NCBI GenBank assembly: GCA_910575695.1
Contig: CAJTGJ010000015.1
Location: forward strand, 1 to 64,000
Direction: 5' to 3'
Length of the DNA: 64,000 nt
DNA from: Oscillospiraceae bacterium
Lineage (GTDB): Bacteria > Bacillota > Clostridia > Oscillospirales > Oscillospiraceae
Shown piece after piece: positions 44,280-53,488 of the stretch (position 1 is the first letter of the stretch; every line of letters begins with the position of its first letter). The notes below the pieces were generated by a model. It was not told the DNA's origin and ran no database searches. It saw only the letters and a program-made list of their open reading frames with translations. The position numbers and the translations under genes were made by a program.

Positions 44280-44998
44280 TTTTATTACCGGCCATTGATT
44301 TGAAGGACGGGCGGTGCGTCCGCCTGAAAAAAGGGGAGTTTTCCACCGCCAGCCAAGTGGCGGACAGCGCTTTGCTCACGGCCCAGGCATTTGCCGACGC
44401 CGGGGCAAAGTGGGTTCACATGGTGGACCTGGACGGCGCACGGGACGGCGTGCGGCAGAATTTCCCTATCATTTACGAGGTGATCCAGCAGTCCGGCCTG
44501 TCCGTGGAGCTGGGGGGCGGCATCAAAAGCGAGCTGGATGTCATTACCATTGGGGAGGCGGGAGCGGGCCGGATTGTCATCGGCTCCGCCGCCGTGACCA
44601 ATCCCCAAGTGGTGGAGTATGCCGTCAAGCAGTATGGGGAACGGACGGCGGTGGGCATCGACTGCCTGGACGGCCGGGTGCGCACGGCGGGCTGGGAGCA
44701 GGATTCCGGCGTGAATTATCTGGATTTGGCCCGTCAGATGGAGGAAAAGGGGGTCAAAACCCTGATTTTCACCGACATTGCCACCGACGGGATGCTGTCC
44801 GGCCCCAGCTTCGATCAGCTTGCCGCTCTGCAAAAAGCGGTGAAGTGCAATATTGTGGCTTCCGGCGGCGTGACTACGCTGGACGATGTGAAGCGTTTGA
44901 GGGACATGGGCTTGTACGGGGCCATCATCGGCAAGGCGTATTATGCGGGCACCCTGGACTTGGCGGAAGCCGTCCGGGAGGCGGGGCCCCAGGCATGA
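44276..44998 (+). CDS. hisA: ProFAR isomerase
   Basis: A 240-residue TIM-barrel isomerase. LLPAIDLKDGRCVRLKKGEF with catalytic Asp, HMVDLDGARDG, VELGGGIKSELDV and FTDIATDGMLSGP are conserved. It overlaps hisH by four bases and the kinase-like gene by four. Confidence 0.97.
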   Translation: MILLPAIDLKDGRCVRLKKGEFSTASQVADSALLTAQAFADAGAKWVHMVDLDGARDGVRQNFPIIYEVIQQSGLSVELGGGIKSELDVITIGEAGAGRIVIGSAAVTNPQVVEYAVKQYGERTAVGIDCLDGRVRTAGWEQDSGVNYLDLARQMEEKGVKTLIFTDIATDGMLSGPSFDQLAALQKAVKCNIVASGGVTTLDDVKRLRDMGLYGAIIGKAYYAGTLDLAEAVREAGPQA

Positions 44999-45504
44999 AA
45001 ATCGCGGTGATCGGGTACTGCGGGGCGGGGAAGTCCACTCTGGCCCGGGCGCTGGGGGAGCGGTATGGCATTCCGGTGCTGCATTTTGACCGGGTACACT
45101 GGGCGCCCGGCTGGCAGGAGCGGGACAGGGCGGAAGCCCATCAGATGGTACAAAGGTTCATGGAAAACCCCCAATGGGTAATAGATGGAAACTACACAAA
45201 TTTTGAGTATGAACGCCGGATGGCGGAGGCAGACCGCATCATTTTTCTCGATTTTCCCTGTCTGGCCTGCTTATTCCGGGCTTGGAAACGTTTTTTTCAG
45301 AACCGGGGCCGCACCAGGGCGGATATGGGCGAGGGATGCCCGGAGAAGATGGACCCGGAATTTGTCATGTGGCTGCTGTGGAAGGGCCGCAGGACGCAGA
45401 AGAAAAAATGGCTTGCGGCGGGCTTGGAGAAACACCTTGATAAAGTGACCGTTTTAAAGAGCCAAAAGGAGATCGACCGCTATTTGGAGGGGCTTTTATG
45501 TTAG
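44995..45504 (+). CDS. P-loop nucleotide kinase-like protein (FlaR-type)
   Basis: A 169-residue P-loop protein: Walker [20 protein letters not shown], then [15 protein letters not shown] and [18 protein letters not shown], and a late basic region (RRTQKKKW). This is the adenylate-kinase-like family named after DNA topology modulation protein FlaR; its true reaction is unclear. It overlaps hisA (ATGA) and hisF (7 bases), so it is fully coupled with histidine genes although no histidine role is known. Confidence 0.85.
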   Translation: MKIAVIGYCGAGKSTLARALGERYGIPVLHFDRVHWAPGWQERDRAEAHQMVQRFMENPQWVIDGNYTNFEYERRMAEADRIIFLDFPCLACLFRAWKRFFQNRGRTRADMGEGCPEKMDPEFVMWLLWKGRRTQKKKWLAAGLEKHLDKVTVLKSQKEIDRYLEGLLC

Positions 45505-46253
45505 CCAAACGAATTATCCCCTGCCTGGACGTCCGGGACGGCCGGGTGGTGAAGGGGATTAACTTTGTGAATATTCGGGACGCGGGCGACCCGGTGGAGC
45601 TGGCAAAATACTATTCAGACCAGGGGGCGGACGAAATCGTCTTTCTGGACATCACCGCCACCAGCGACGCCCGGGATACCGTGGCGGACGTGGTAGAGCG
45701 AACCGCCGCCCAAGTGTTCGTCCCCCTGACGGTGGGGGGCGGCATCCGCACCCTGGACGATTTCCAGCGGCTGCTCCGGGCGGGAGCGGACAAGATTTCC
45801 GTCAACTCCGCCGCTGTAAAGGATGAAACCTTAATAGCCCGTGCGGCCCAGCGGTTTGGCTCCCAGTGTGTGGTGCTGGCCATCGATGCGCGGCTGCGGT
45901 CCGAGGGTTGGTATGAGGTGGTGACCGCCGGGGGCCGCACCCCTACCGGAATCAATGCGGTGGAGTGGGCCAAGCGGGGCCAGGTGCTGGGGGCGGGGGA
46001 GATCCTGCTCACCTCCATGGATGCCGACGGCACCAGGGCGGGCTTTGACCTGGCCATGACCCAGGCGGTGACGGAAGCGGTGTCCATCCCGGTGATCGCC
46101 TCCGGCGGCTGCGGCAGTCTGGAGCACTTTGCCCAGGTGTTTGAGGAGACGGACTGCGACGCGGCCCTGGCGGCGTCCCTGTTCCACTTCGGCGAGCTGA
46201 CGGTGCCCCAGGTGAAGGAGTTCCTTCGAGGCAGGAATATCACGGTGAGGTGA
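45498..46253 (+). CDS. hisF: IGP synthase cyclase subunit
   Basis: A 251-residue TIM-barrel cyclase producing IGP and [73 protein letters not shown] and [14 protein letters not shown] are diagnostic. It works with HisH. The AICAR it releases feeds the purine pathway, whose last steps are encoded at 5-8 kb. Confidence 0.97.
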   Translation: MLAKRIIPCLDVRDGRVVKGINFVNIRDAGDPVELAKYYSDQGADEIVFLDITATSDARDTVADVVERTAAQVFVPLTVGGGIRTLDDFQRLLRAGADKISVNSAAVKDETLIARAAQRFGSQCVVLAIDARLRSEGWYEVVTAGGRTPTGINAVEWAKRGQVLGAGEILLTSMDADGTRAGFDLAMTQAVTEAVSIPVIASGGCGSLEHFAQVFEETDCDAALAASLFHFGELTVPQVKEFLRGRNITVR

Positions 46254-46258
46254 CGGAT

Positions 46259-46579
46259 ATGTTTGATCTTGGCCTGCTGTTTCAAAAATCGGAGCTGATC
46301 CCGGTGATTATTCAGGACGTGGAAAGCCGGGCGGTGCTCATGCTGGGCTATGCCAACCGGGAGGCGGTGGAGCTGACCATCCAGACCAAAACCGCGTGGT
46401 TTTGGAGCCGGAGCCGCCAGAAGTTGTGGAACAAGGGGGAAACCAGCGGTAATTTCCTGTATGTGAAGGAAATTTATGCCGACTGCGACACGGATACCCT
46501 GCTGTGTCTGTGCGCGCCGAAGGGGCCGGCCTGCCACACGGGGAAGACCAGTTGCTTTTTCAATCAGATTGCGTTATAA
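46259..46579 (+). CDS. hisI: phosphoribosyl-AMP cyclohydrolase
   Basis: A 106-residue zinc/magnesium hydrolase. [37 protein letters not shown] and the metal motif [10 protein letters not shown] plus CHTGKTSCF are present. HisE is a separate gene 31 bases on, not fused. ATG 46259 is preferred; GTG 46250 overlaps the hisF stop and is possible. Confidence 0.95.
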   Translation: MFDLGLLFQKSELIPVIIQDVESRAVLMLGYANREAVELTIQTKTAWFWSRSRQKLWNKGETSGNFLYVKEIYADCDTDTLLCLCAPKGPACHTGKTSCFFNQIAL

Positions 46580-46610
46580 TAGGCTGAAGAGAGTTCAGGA
46601 GGGATATGAT

Positions 46611-46937
46611 ATGGACAGTACGCTGGAGGCGCTTTACCAGGTGGTCCTGGACCGCAGGGCAAACCCGCAGGAGGGATCGTATACCTGCTACCTGTTTGAC
46701 AAGGGGCTGGACAAGATCCTGAAAAAGGTGGGGGAGGAGTGCGCTGAGACCATTATCGCGGCGAAAAACGACGTGCCCGCCGACACAGTAGGGGAGATTT
46801 CCGACCTGATCTACCATCTGATGGTGATGATGGCGGAAAAGGACATTCCCATCAGCGATGTGCTGGTTGAGCTGGACCGTCGGGCGCAGAAAGTCGGCAA
46901 CCTGAAGCAAATGAAGCAAGTGGATAAGGAGAGTTGA
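46611..46937 (+). CDS. hisE: phosphoribosyl-ATP pyrophosphatase
   Basis: A 108-residue all-helical MazG-fold enzyme. The signature KILKKVGEECAETIIAAKND and EISDLIYHLMVMMAEKDI carry the Mg-binding acidic residues. ATG 46611 follows AGGAGGG. A TATAAT with TTGCTT 17 bases upstream lies at the end of hisI and may be a minor internal promoter. Confidence 0.95.
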   Translation: MDSTLEALYQVVLDRRANPQEGSYTCYLFDKGLDKILKKVGEECAETIIAAKNDVPADTVGEISDLIYHLMVMMAEKDIPISDVLVELDRRAQKVGNLKQMKQVDKES

Positions 46938-46939
46938 TT

Positions 46940-47662
46940 ATGGAAGAACGCAATGTAAACCGCTATGATTTTGACAGCGAGTACGCGAGCGCGGGGCTGA
47001 CGCTGAACCAGTACATTGCCCGGACCTTCGGGTGGATGTTCCTGGGGCTGATGGTCACCTTTGTGCTGGCGGCGGCGCTGGCCGTTACCGGGACGGTATT
47101 TTACCTGTTTGCTATCCCGGGCATCCAGTATATCCTGCTGATAGCGGAACTGGCTGTTGTGTTGATTATGTCCCATAACATACAGAACCGCTCGGTGGGC
47201 GTTACGCGGATGCTGTTCACGCTGTATGCCATCATCAACGGAATGGTGTTCTCGTTTTATTTTGTGGTGTACGAAATGGCGAACCTGATTTTTATTTTCG
47301 GCCTTACAGCTCTGTTTTTCGGGGGCTTCGCCCTCTATGGCCGGTTTGCCAAGGCCGACCTGTCCAAGCTGGGCCCACTGCTCATCGGCGGGCTGATTTT
47401 CCTGGTGATTGCCAGCCTGCTGAGTATGTTCGTCATCCAGTTCACTGCCCTGGAGCGGATCATCTGCATGGTGGGCATTGTAGTGTTCCTGTGCTTCACG
47501 GCCTATGACACCCAGAAGATCAAGGCAAATTACGAGTATTTTTATGGCAATGAGGAGATTTTGCAGAAGGCATCCATTTTCTCCGCCCTCCAGCTGTACC
47601 TGGATTTCATCAACCTGTTTTTGTATCTGCTCCGGTTCCTGGGCAAGAACAGCCGCAGATAA
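46940..47662 (+). CDS. Bax inhibitor-1/YccA family membrane protein
   Basis: A 240-residue protein with seven hydrophobic segments, beginning after a polar N-terminus with RTFGWMFLGLMVTFVLAAAL, and containing the family block VVFLCFTAYDTQKIKANYEY near the end. YccA/BI-1 proteins act as pH-sensitive calcium channels or FtsH modulators. ATG 46940 follows AAGGAGAG. It is last in the his transcript, before a strong terminator; no link to histidine is known. Confidence 0.9.
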   Translation: MEERNVNRYDFDSEYASAGLTLNQYIARTFGWMFLGLMVTFVLAAALAVTGTVFYLFAIPGIQYILLIAELAVVLIMSHNIQNRSVGVTRMLFTLYAIINGMVFSFYFVVYEMANLIFIFGLTALFFGGFALYGRFAKADLSKLGPLLIGGLIFLVIASLLSMFVIQFTALERIICMVGIVVFLCFTAYDTQKIKANYEYFYGNEEILQKASIFSALQLYLDFINLFLYLLRFLGKNSRR

Positions 47663-47669
47663 GCCCGAC

Positions 47670-47704
47670 AAAAAATCCGGCTGCGTATTGCAGCCGGATT
47701 TTTT
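47670..47704. terminator. bidirectional terminator
   Basis: AAAAAATCCGGCTGC / GCAGCCGGATTTTTT, perfect 15-bp stem, 5-base loop. It ends the his transcript and, in the other direction, the small peptide gene at 47771-47854. Confidence 0.92.
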
Positions 47705-47770
47705 GTAAAATAAAAACGCCCCACCGGGACGAGTTGTATCTTCTTTTCGGTTGGAAGGTTGCCGTCGGGC

Positions 47771-47854
47771 TCAGCGGTCGCTGGGAACGGTAATCTCTCC
47801 TGCGAAGATCAATTCGTCGATATCAACGGGCACATTACTGTAGATGACCTTCAT
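47771..47854 (-). CDS. 27-residue peptide gene
   Basis: On the minus strand a strong promoter, an ideal ribosome site (AAGGAGGTGATGACA) and the frame MKVIYSNVPVDIDELIFAGE followed by ITVPSDR and a stop. The signals around it are better than for most genes here, yet the product is only 27 residues. It is acidic, with no signal peptide and no Cys. I do not recognise it; it could be a signalling peptide, a small regulator, or a leader peptide. The bidirectional terminator lies 67 bases downstream. Confidence 0.7.
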   Translation of the reverse strand: MKVIYSNVPVDIDELIFAGEITVPSDR

Positions 47855-47886
47855 TGTCATCACCTCCTTGTTTATTTCTGTTGTAT

Positions 47887-47915
47887 ATTATAGCAAACGA
47901 TTTTTGACTTGTAAA
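47887..47915 (-). promoter_or_regulatory. promoter of the 27-residue peptide gene
   Basis: On the minus strand: TTTACA (47915-47910), 17-base spacer, TATAAT (47892-47887), about 35 bases before the ATG. Confidence 0.8.
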
Positions 47916-48066
47916 GGGTTTTTTGTAAAAAAATATCAAATTACATAATATTAACATTATTAAGGGTAAAACACAGTTCCTTTTTCAGCCGGACGGGCTG
48001 GATTTTTACTGTACAGCCTTGGAGTCCGCGGCAGACACAGGGCTGAATTTGAAGGGGGAACCTGCA

Positions 48067-48837
48067 ATGACAAACCGGGAGATCCTGCAAACCGCCATGG
48101 CGCAGTCCGCAATAGATTTGAACTGCGAAGCGGCGGATTTTTTGGCGTCGGAAAACAAAGTAGTGCTGTCCCGCAAGCGGGAAGGGGCGCGCAAGTACCT
48201 GGAGCTGCCGTTTTCCTGCAATCTGGTGTCCTATGGAAGCAATATTGTGGCCTCGGTACAGCCGGAATACGCGCGGCTGGCGGAGGACTACATCAACCGC
48301 TTTCCGGCGGAGCACTGCTTTGAGACGCCAAACCTGCACGTGCTCAACGACGGGCTCCGGGAGAGGGGACAGCTGGTCTGCTTCATGGCGGAATATTGGC
48401 TGCCGGATGTGGACAAGGCGCGGGCGCAGGACTGCCCCTATGAACTGCGCCTGCTCACCCAGGCGGATTTCCCGGCGCTGTACAGGCCGGAATGGAGCAA
48501 TGCCCTGTGCGAAAAGCGGAAGGAGCTGGATGTGCTGGGGGTAGGGGCCTATGACCGGGGGAAGCTGGTGGGGTTCGCGGGCTGCTCGGCGGACTGCGGG
48601 ACCATGTGGCAGATCGGCGTGGACGTGCTGCCGGAGTACCGGCGGCAGGGGACGGCCTCGGCGGTGACGGCAAGGCTGACCCGGGAGATCTTGGACAGGG
48701 GAAAGGTGCCCTTTTACTGCTGTGCATGGTCCAATGTGAAGTCGGCCCGGAACGCGGTGCGGTGCGGCTACCACCCGGCGTGGGTGGAGCTGACGGCAAA
48801 ACCTGTCGAATATGTGGACAAAATGAATGGCAGATAA
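48067..48837 (+). CDS. GNAT-family N-acetyltransferase
   Basis: A 256-residue protein. The C-terminal half is a GNAT domain: KLVGFAGCSADCGTMWQIGV, then VLPEYRRQGTASAVTARLTR (acetyl-CoA loop) and YCCAWSNVKSARNAVRCGY. The N-terminal 110 residues are a less conserved extension seen in some clostridial GNATs. Substrate unknown. ATG 48067 follows GAAGGGGGAA. Confidence 0.85.
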   Translation: MTNREILQTAMAQSAIDLNCEAADFLASENKVVLSRKREGARKYLELPFSCNLVSYGSNIVASVQPEYARLAEDYINRFPAEHCFETPNLHVLNDGLRERGQLVCFMAEYWLPDVDKARAQDCPYELRLLTQADFPALYRPEWSNALCEKRKELDVLGVGAYDRGKLVGFAGCSADCGTMWQIGVDVLPEYRRQGTASAVTARLTREILDRGKVPFYCCAWSNVKSARNAVRCGYHPAWVELTAKPVEYVDKMNGR

Positions 48838-48970
48838 AACGGCTTTTTTACAAAAACCCCCTATCTTTTTTGGGGAAACTCTGATATACTACCTTTGATT
48901 TTGAAGTTTTACACTGTACCGGACGGCGTTGGAAAATCAACCCGGGCCCGGGCCGATAGGAGGGAGTCTC

Positions 48971-50302
48971 ATGGCAAAGCCCCTGGTGGCCATTGTAGGC
49001 CGCCCCAATGTGGGAAAGTCCATGCTGTTCAATAAGCTCACGGGCAAGCGGCTGTCCATTGTGGAGGACACGCCGGGCGTCACCCGCGACAGGCTGTACG
49101 CTCAGGCGGAGTGGCGGGGCCGTACCTTTGATCTGGTGGATACCGGCGGCATCGAGCCGGGGACGGACAATCAGATCCTGTCCTTCATGCGGGAGCAGGC
49201 AGAGATCGCCATTGCGTCTGCCACCGTGATCGTCTTTGTCTGCGACATCCGCACTGGAATGACCGCCGCTGATCAGGAGGTGGCGGGAATGCTCCAGCGC
49301 TCCCGGAAGCCGGTGGTGCTGGCGGTGAACAAGATGGATTCCACCGGGCACACCAACCCGGATATCTATGAGTTTTACAATCTGGGGCTGGGCGACCCCT
49401 ATCCCGTGTCCGCCGTCCACGGCCACGGGACCGGAGACCTGCTGGACGCCTGCTTCGAGTTCTTCCTCCCGGAGGACGAGGATGATAACGAGGACGACGT
49501 GGTGAAGGTGGCCATTATCGGCAAGCCCAACGTGGGCAAGTCCTCCCTGGTGAACCGCATCCTGGGCCAGGAGCGGGTGATCGTATCCGACATGGCGGGC
49601 ACCACCCGGGACGCGGTGGACAGCTATTTTGAAAATGACCGGGGGAAATACCTCATCATTGACACCGCCGGTATGCGGAAAAAGTCCAAGGTGGACGACA
49701 GGGTGGAGAAATTCTCCGTGCTGCGGGCCACCATGGCCATTGAGCGCAGTGATGTGTGCGTTATCATGATCGACGCCCAGGAGGGCGTCACCGAGCAGGA
49801 CACCAAGGTGGCGGGGCTGGCCCACGAGGCGGGCAAGGCGTGCATCATCGTGGTGAACAAGTGGGACGCCATTGAGAAGGACGGCAAAACCATGCAGCGC
49901 ATGGAGGAGGACGTCCGCCGGGACCTGAGCTACATGACCTATGCCCCGGTGCTGTTTATCTCCGCCTTGACCGGGCAGAGGGTGGACAGGCTGTTCGGCC
50001 TCATTGACAACGTGGTGAACCAGGCGGCTATGCGCATTCCCACCGGCGTGCTCAACCAGGTGCTGGCGGACGCTCAGGCCCGGGTACAGCCGCCCACCGA
50101 CAAGGGCAAACGGCTGAAGATCTACTATATGACCCAGATCGGGGTAAAGCCCCCGCATTTTGTCATTTTCTGCAATGACGCACATTTGTTCCATTTCTCC
50201 TACCAGCGCTATATCGAAAACCAGATCCGGGCCACCTTCGGCCTGACTGGGACCCCTGTGCGCATTACCATTCGGCAAAAAGGAGATAAGGAGGCGTTTT
50301 AA
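48971..50302 (+). CDS. der: ribosome biogenesis GTPase Der
   Basis: A 443-residue protein with two tandem GTPase domains and a KH-like C-terminus. First P-loop GRPNVGKSMLFNKLTG (about 8-24) with DTGGIEPG and NKMD; second P-loop GKPNVGKSSLVNRILG (near 184) with DTAGMRKK and NKWD. It is needed for 50S assembly. ATG 48971 follows AGGAGGGAG. It is one base from plsY (TAATG overlap). Confidence 0.97.
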   Translation: MAKPLVAIVGRPNVGKSMLFNKLTGKRLSIVEDTPGVTRDRLYAQAEWRGRTFDLVDTGGIEPGTDNQILSFMREQAEIAIASATVIVFVCDIRTGMTAADQEVAGMLQRSRKPVVLAVNKMDSTGHTNPDIYEFYNLGLGDPYPVSAVHGHGTGDLLDACFEFFLPEDEDDNEDDVVKVAIIGKPNVGKSSLVNRILGQERVIVSDMAGTTRDAVDSYFENDRGKYLIIDTAGMRKKSKVDDRVEKFSVLRATMAIERSDVCVIMIDAQEGVTEQDTKVAGLAHEAGKACIIVVNKWDAIEKDGKTMQRMEEDVRRDLSYMTYAPVLFISALTGQRVDRLFGLIDNVVNQAAMRIPTGVLNQVLADAQARVQPPTDKGKRLKIYYMTQIGVKPPHFVIFCNDAHLFHFSYQRYIENQIRATFGLTGTPVRITIRQKGDKEAF

Positions 50303-51078
50303 TGCTGTCTTGGATTCAATCTCTGGGGGTGGCCCCGAACTGGCTGGCCCTGGCTGCGGCGGGGATAGCTGTAGTGTCGTACTGTCTGGGCTGTTTTAAC
50401 GGCGCGGTGGTGGTGTCCCGGTATATCCTGCGCAACGACATCCGTGGACATGGAAGCGGGAATGCCGGACTGACCAATTTCTACCGGGTATTCGGCGGCC
50501 CGCTGACGCTGGCGGTGATCTTGTCCGACGTGGTCAAGGCCATTCTGGCGGTGCTGTTCGCCGTGTTCATCGCGTCGCATATCTCGCCGGCGCTGGTCCC
50601 CCTGGCCAAGTATTGGGCGGGCACCTTCTGCCTGCTGGGGCATATGTATCCCTGCACCTTCCAGTTCAGAGGGGGGAAGGGAATCCTGTCCGGCGGCGCC
50701 ATCGCCATCATGATGGGGATCGACGCCGGGAATCCGTACAGCTGGTGCATCCCGGCGGTGGTGTGGGGCGGCTTTATCGTTCTGGCTGCGGCTACCCGGT
50801 ATGTCTCTCTGGGGTCCTGCTGGGCGGGCTTTTCGTTCCCGTTCGCGACCTGGTTTGTATACCGGAATATGCCGCTCCTTCTGCTGTCCGTTTTTGTGGG
50901 CGGGCTGATCTTATGGAAGCACCGGGGGAATATGGTGCGTATCGTGAAGGGCACCGAATCCAAGTTTACCCTCCACAAAAAGACCCAAGCGGCTGTGCCG
51001 GACCAGGCAGAGGGACAAGCCTCTGTCGAATCGGCAGAAAAATCTGCCGCTGATACGGAGGAGGAGGATAACGCATGA
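50302..51078 (+). CDS. plsY: glycerol-3-phosphate acyltransferase PlsY
   Basis: A 258-residue membrane enzyme that transfers acyl from acyl-phosphate to G3P. SRYILRNDIRGHGSGNAGLT (active-site Ser-Gly-Asn motif), GHMYPCTFQFRGGKG and LWKHRGNMVRIVKGTESKF are the three conserved loops. The C-terminal 45 residues are an added hydrophilic, Gln/Ala/Glu-rich tail. It overlaps der and gpsA, linking G3P production and use. Confidence 0.93.
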   Translation: MLSWIQSLGVAPNWLALAAAGIAVVSYCLGCFNGAVVVSRYILRNDIRGHGSGNAGLTNFYRVFGGPLTLAVILSDVVKAILAVLFAVFIASHISPALVPLAKYWAGTFCLLGHMYPCTFQFRGGKGILSGGAIAIMMGIDAGNPYSWCIPAVVWGGFIVLAAATRYVSLGSCWAGFSFPFATWFVYRNMPLLLLSVFVGGLILWKHRGNMVRIVKGTESKFTLHKKTQAAVPDQAEGQASVESAEKSAADTEEEDNA

Positions 51079-52085
51079 GAACGGCTGTGATCGGCAGCGG
51101 CGCCTGGGGCACCGCGCTGGCTTTGGCGCTGCTGAACAACGGACATGAGACGGCGCTGTGGAGCTACACGGAGCAGGAGAGCGCGGTACTGAGGAATAAA
51201 CGGGAGAACCCCATGCTTCCCGGCATAGCGCTGCCTGAAAGTCTGGAGCTCACCACAGAGCTGGCCTGTGTGAAGGGGCGCGGCGCGGTGGTGCTGGCCA
51301 CCCCGTCCTTCGCGGTGCGCACCACGGCCCGGCAGCTGAAGGAACAGCTGGACCCGGGCACCCCCGTCATCCTGGTGTCCAAGGGCATTGAGAAAGATAC
51401 ATCCCTGCTGCTCCATCAGGTGGTGGAGGAGGAGCTGGGCGGACTATGCCCGGTGGTGGTGCTGTCCGGGCCGTCCCACGCCGAGGAGGTGGGGCGGGGT
51501 GTGCCTACGGCGGTGGTGGTGGCCTGTGAGGACCGGCGCGCCGCCCTGCTGGCCCAGGATCTGTTCATGAGCCGCCAGTTTCGGATCTACACCTCGCCGG
51601 ACATTGTGGGGGTGGAGATCGGCGCGGCGTTGAAAAATGTGATCGCCCTGTGCGCGGGCTGCTGTGACGGGATGGGCTGCGGGGACAACACCAAGGCCAT
51701 GCTGATGACCCGGGGCCTGACGGAGATCGCCCGTCTGGGCGTGGCCCTGGGGGCGCGGAAGGAGACCTTCGCCGGACTGGCGGGGGTGGGCGATCTGATC
51801 GTCACCTGTACCTCCATGCACTCCCGGAACCGGCGGGCGGGCATCCTGATCGGTCAGGGCAGAACGCCCCAGCAGGCCATTGCCGAGCTGGGCGGCTCGG
51901 TGGTGGAGGGCTACTACGCCGCCGCCAGCGCCAAGGAGCTGGCCGACAGGACGGGGGTGGAGATGCCCATCACCGCCGGGGCCTACGATGTGCTGTACGG
52001 GGGACGCGATCCCCGGCAGGTGCTGGACCGGCTCATGTCCCGGGAGCGCCGGGATGAGCCGGAGGCGGAGGAGAGCTGGATCTGA
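51075..52085 (+). CDS. gpsA: glycerol-3-phosphate dehydrogenase
   Basis: A 336-residue NAD(P)-dependent enzyme giving G3P for phospholipids. AVIGSGAWGTALALALLNNG (nucleotide fold), VLSGPSHAEEVGRGVPTAVV, EIGAALKNVIALCAGCCDG (catalytic Lys), and FAGLAGVGDLIVTCTSMHSR follow the family. It overlaps plsY by four bases. Confidence 0.96.
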   Translation: MRTAVIGSGAWGTALALALLNNGHETALWSYTEQESAVLRNKRENPMLPGIALPESLELTTELACVKGRGAVVLATPSFAVRTTARQLKEQLDPGTPVILVSKGIEKDTSLLLHQVVEEELGGLCPVVVLSGPSHAEEVGRGVPTAVVVACEDRRAALLAQDLFMSRQFRIYTSPDIVGVEIGAALKNVIALCAGCCDGMGCGDNTKAMLMTRGLTEIARLGVALGARKETFAGLAGVGDLIVTCTSMHSRNRRAGILIGQGRTPQQAIAELGGSVVEGYYAAASAKELADRTGVEMPITAGAYDVLYGGRDPRQVLDRLMSRERRDEPEAEESWI

Positions 52086-52089
52086 CGGC

Positions 52090-52120
52090 AAACCGGCTGT
52101 CCCGCAGGGACAGCCGGTTT
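52090..52120 (+). terminator. hairpin after gpsA
   Basis: AAACCGGCTGTCCC / GGGACAGCCGGTTT, perfect 14-bp stem with loop GCA, starting 5 bases after the stop. The U-tract is short, being only the stem's own TTT. Confidence 0.75.
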
Positions 52121-52135
52121 GGCTCCGGAAAAAGG

Positions 52136-52166
52136 TTGAACCCCGTGCCGTCAGCACGGGGTTCAA
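52136..52166 (-). terminator. terminator of rpmB
   Basis: TTGAACCCCGTGC / GCACGGGGTTCAA, 13-bp stem, loop of 5; on the minus strand followed by CCTTTTT. Confidence 0.85.
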
Positions 52167-52182
52167 GTTGCTTCCTATGGAA

Positions 52183-52371
52183 TCACACGGCGCGGGTGAC
52201 CTTGCCGGAGCGGAGGCAGCGGGTGCACACATAGACGTGCTTGGGAGTGCCGTCCACCACAGCCTTGACGCGCTTGACGTTGGGCTTCCAGGGGCGATTG
52301 GAACGGCGGTGGGAGTGGGAAACCTGGATACCAAAATTCACGCCCTTGCCGCAGAACTCGCATTTGGCCAT
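52183..52371 (-). CDS. rpmB: 50S ribosomal protein L28
   Basis: A 62-residue ribosomal protein with MAKCEFCGKGVNFGIQVSHS and the basic RSNRPWKPNVKRVK segment; CEFC and CTRC pairs make it the zinc-binding form. Monocistronic, with a promoter (TTGATT/TAGCAT) at 52421-52449. The gene is convergent with gpsA. Confidence 0.96.
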   Translation of the reverse strand: MAKCEFCGKGVNFGIQVSHSHRRSNRPWKPNVKRVKAVVDGTPKHVYVCTRCLRSGKVTRAV

Positions 52372-52420
52372 ATTGACTAACCTCCTTGCTGCATGGAATA
52401 TAGCACACGATAACTTCATT

Positions 52421-52449
52421 ATGCTACCACAGAAATCACCAAAAATCAA
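52421..52449 (-). promoter_or_regulatory. rpmB promoter
   Basis: On the minus strand: TTGATT (52449-52444), 17-base spacer, TAGCAT (52426-52421). Confidence 0.6.
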
Positions 52450-52534
52450 GTGTAAATTTGCGCAATCCCCTATTTTTTTCAGGAGAGGGATGTGTTAAAA
52501 TAGGAGACGATACGGAAGGGAGGGCGTGTCCGCT

Positions 52535-53488
52535 ATGGCAGAAAAAATGGGCATCAGGCTGGGCAGCATCATCGACAAGTTTCATCTGACTGTGATCTAC
52601 GGTCCGGAGGGCTACCGGAACCGGAGGATCACCATTGAGGACGTAAACCGGCCGGGGCTTCAGCTGACGGGCTTTTTTGATTATTTTGACAAGGAGCGTA
52701 TGCAGCTGCTGGGGCTGGTGGAGATCTCCTATTTGGAGGGGATCTCATCCACCAAGCGTGCGGTGGTATTTGATACGCTGTTTTCCTATCATACCCCTGC
52801 GGTGATTTTTGCCCGGGGGCTCCAGCCATATCCGGAGTGCATGGAAATGGCAAAAAAACACAATCAGGTGATTTTGGGCACCCGGGAGAACACCGCCACC
52901 ATTATGAGCACCATGATCGCCTATCTGCGCACGGAGTTGTCGCCCACCATTACCCGCCACGGCGTGCTGGTGGAGGTGTACGGCGAGGGTGTGCTGCTGG
53001 TGGGGGAATCCGGCGTGGGCAAGAGCGAGACGGCGATTGAGCTGGTGAAGCGGGGCCATCGGCTGATAGCGGACGACGCGGTGGAGATCCGCCGGAGTCC
53101 CAACGGCGGTCTGGTGGGCACCGCGCCGGAATTGATCCGGCATTATATCGAGCTGCGGGGGATTGGCGTAGTGGATGTGCGGCGGCTGTTCGGTATGTCC
53201 GCAGTTAAATTCGACAGCGCTATCGACATGAAAATTCAACTGGAGATGTGGCAGGATGGCAAGGTATATGACCGGCTGGGAGCGGACGAGCACTTCACCT
53301 CGCTGCTGGATGTGAGCGTGCCCACTCTGACCATCCCAGTGAAGCCTGGGCGGAATCTGGCGGTAATTATTGAAGTTGCGGCCATGAATAACCGGAACAA
53401 GAAGATGGGCTATAATGCGGCGCTGGAGTTTTCCATGCAGGTGGACAGCCACATTGACCAGAAATATTTGGAGATGAATCCGCAATGA
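52535..53488 (+). CDS. hprK: HPr kinase/phosphorylase
   Basis: A 317-residue enzyme that phosphorylates HPr on Ser46, the core of carbon catabolite control in Firmicutes. Walker A GESGVGKSETAIELVKRGHR lies in the middle, followed by the signature ELRGIGVVDVRRLFGMSAVK. ATG 52535 is chosen because GGGAGGG is 10 bases upstream; GTG 52526 would be too close. It overlaps ogt by four bases. Confidence 0.95.
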   Translation: MAEKMGIRLGSIIDKFHLTVIYGPEGYRNRRITIEDVNRPGLQLTGFFDYFDKERMQLLGLVEISYLEGISSTKRAVVFDTLFSYHTPAVIFARGLQPYPECMEMAKKHNQVILGTRENTATIMSTMIAYLRTELSPTITRHGVLVEVYGEGVLLVGESGVGKSETAIELVKRGHRLIADDAVEIRRSPNGGLVGTAPELIRHYIELRGIGVVDVRRLFGMSAVKFDSAIDMKIQLEMWQDGKVYDRLGADEHFTSLLDVSVPTLTIPVKPGRNLAVIIEVAAMNNRNKKMGYNAALEFSMQVDSHIDQKYLEMNPQ

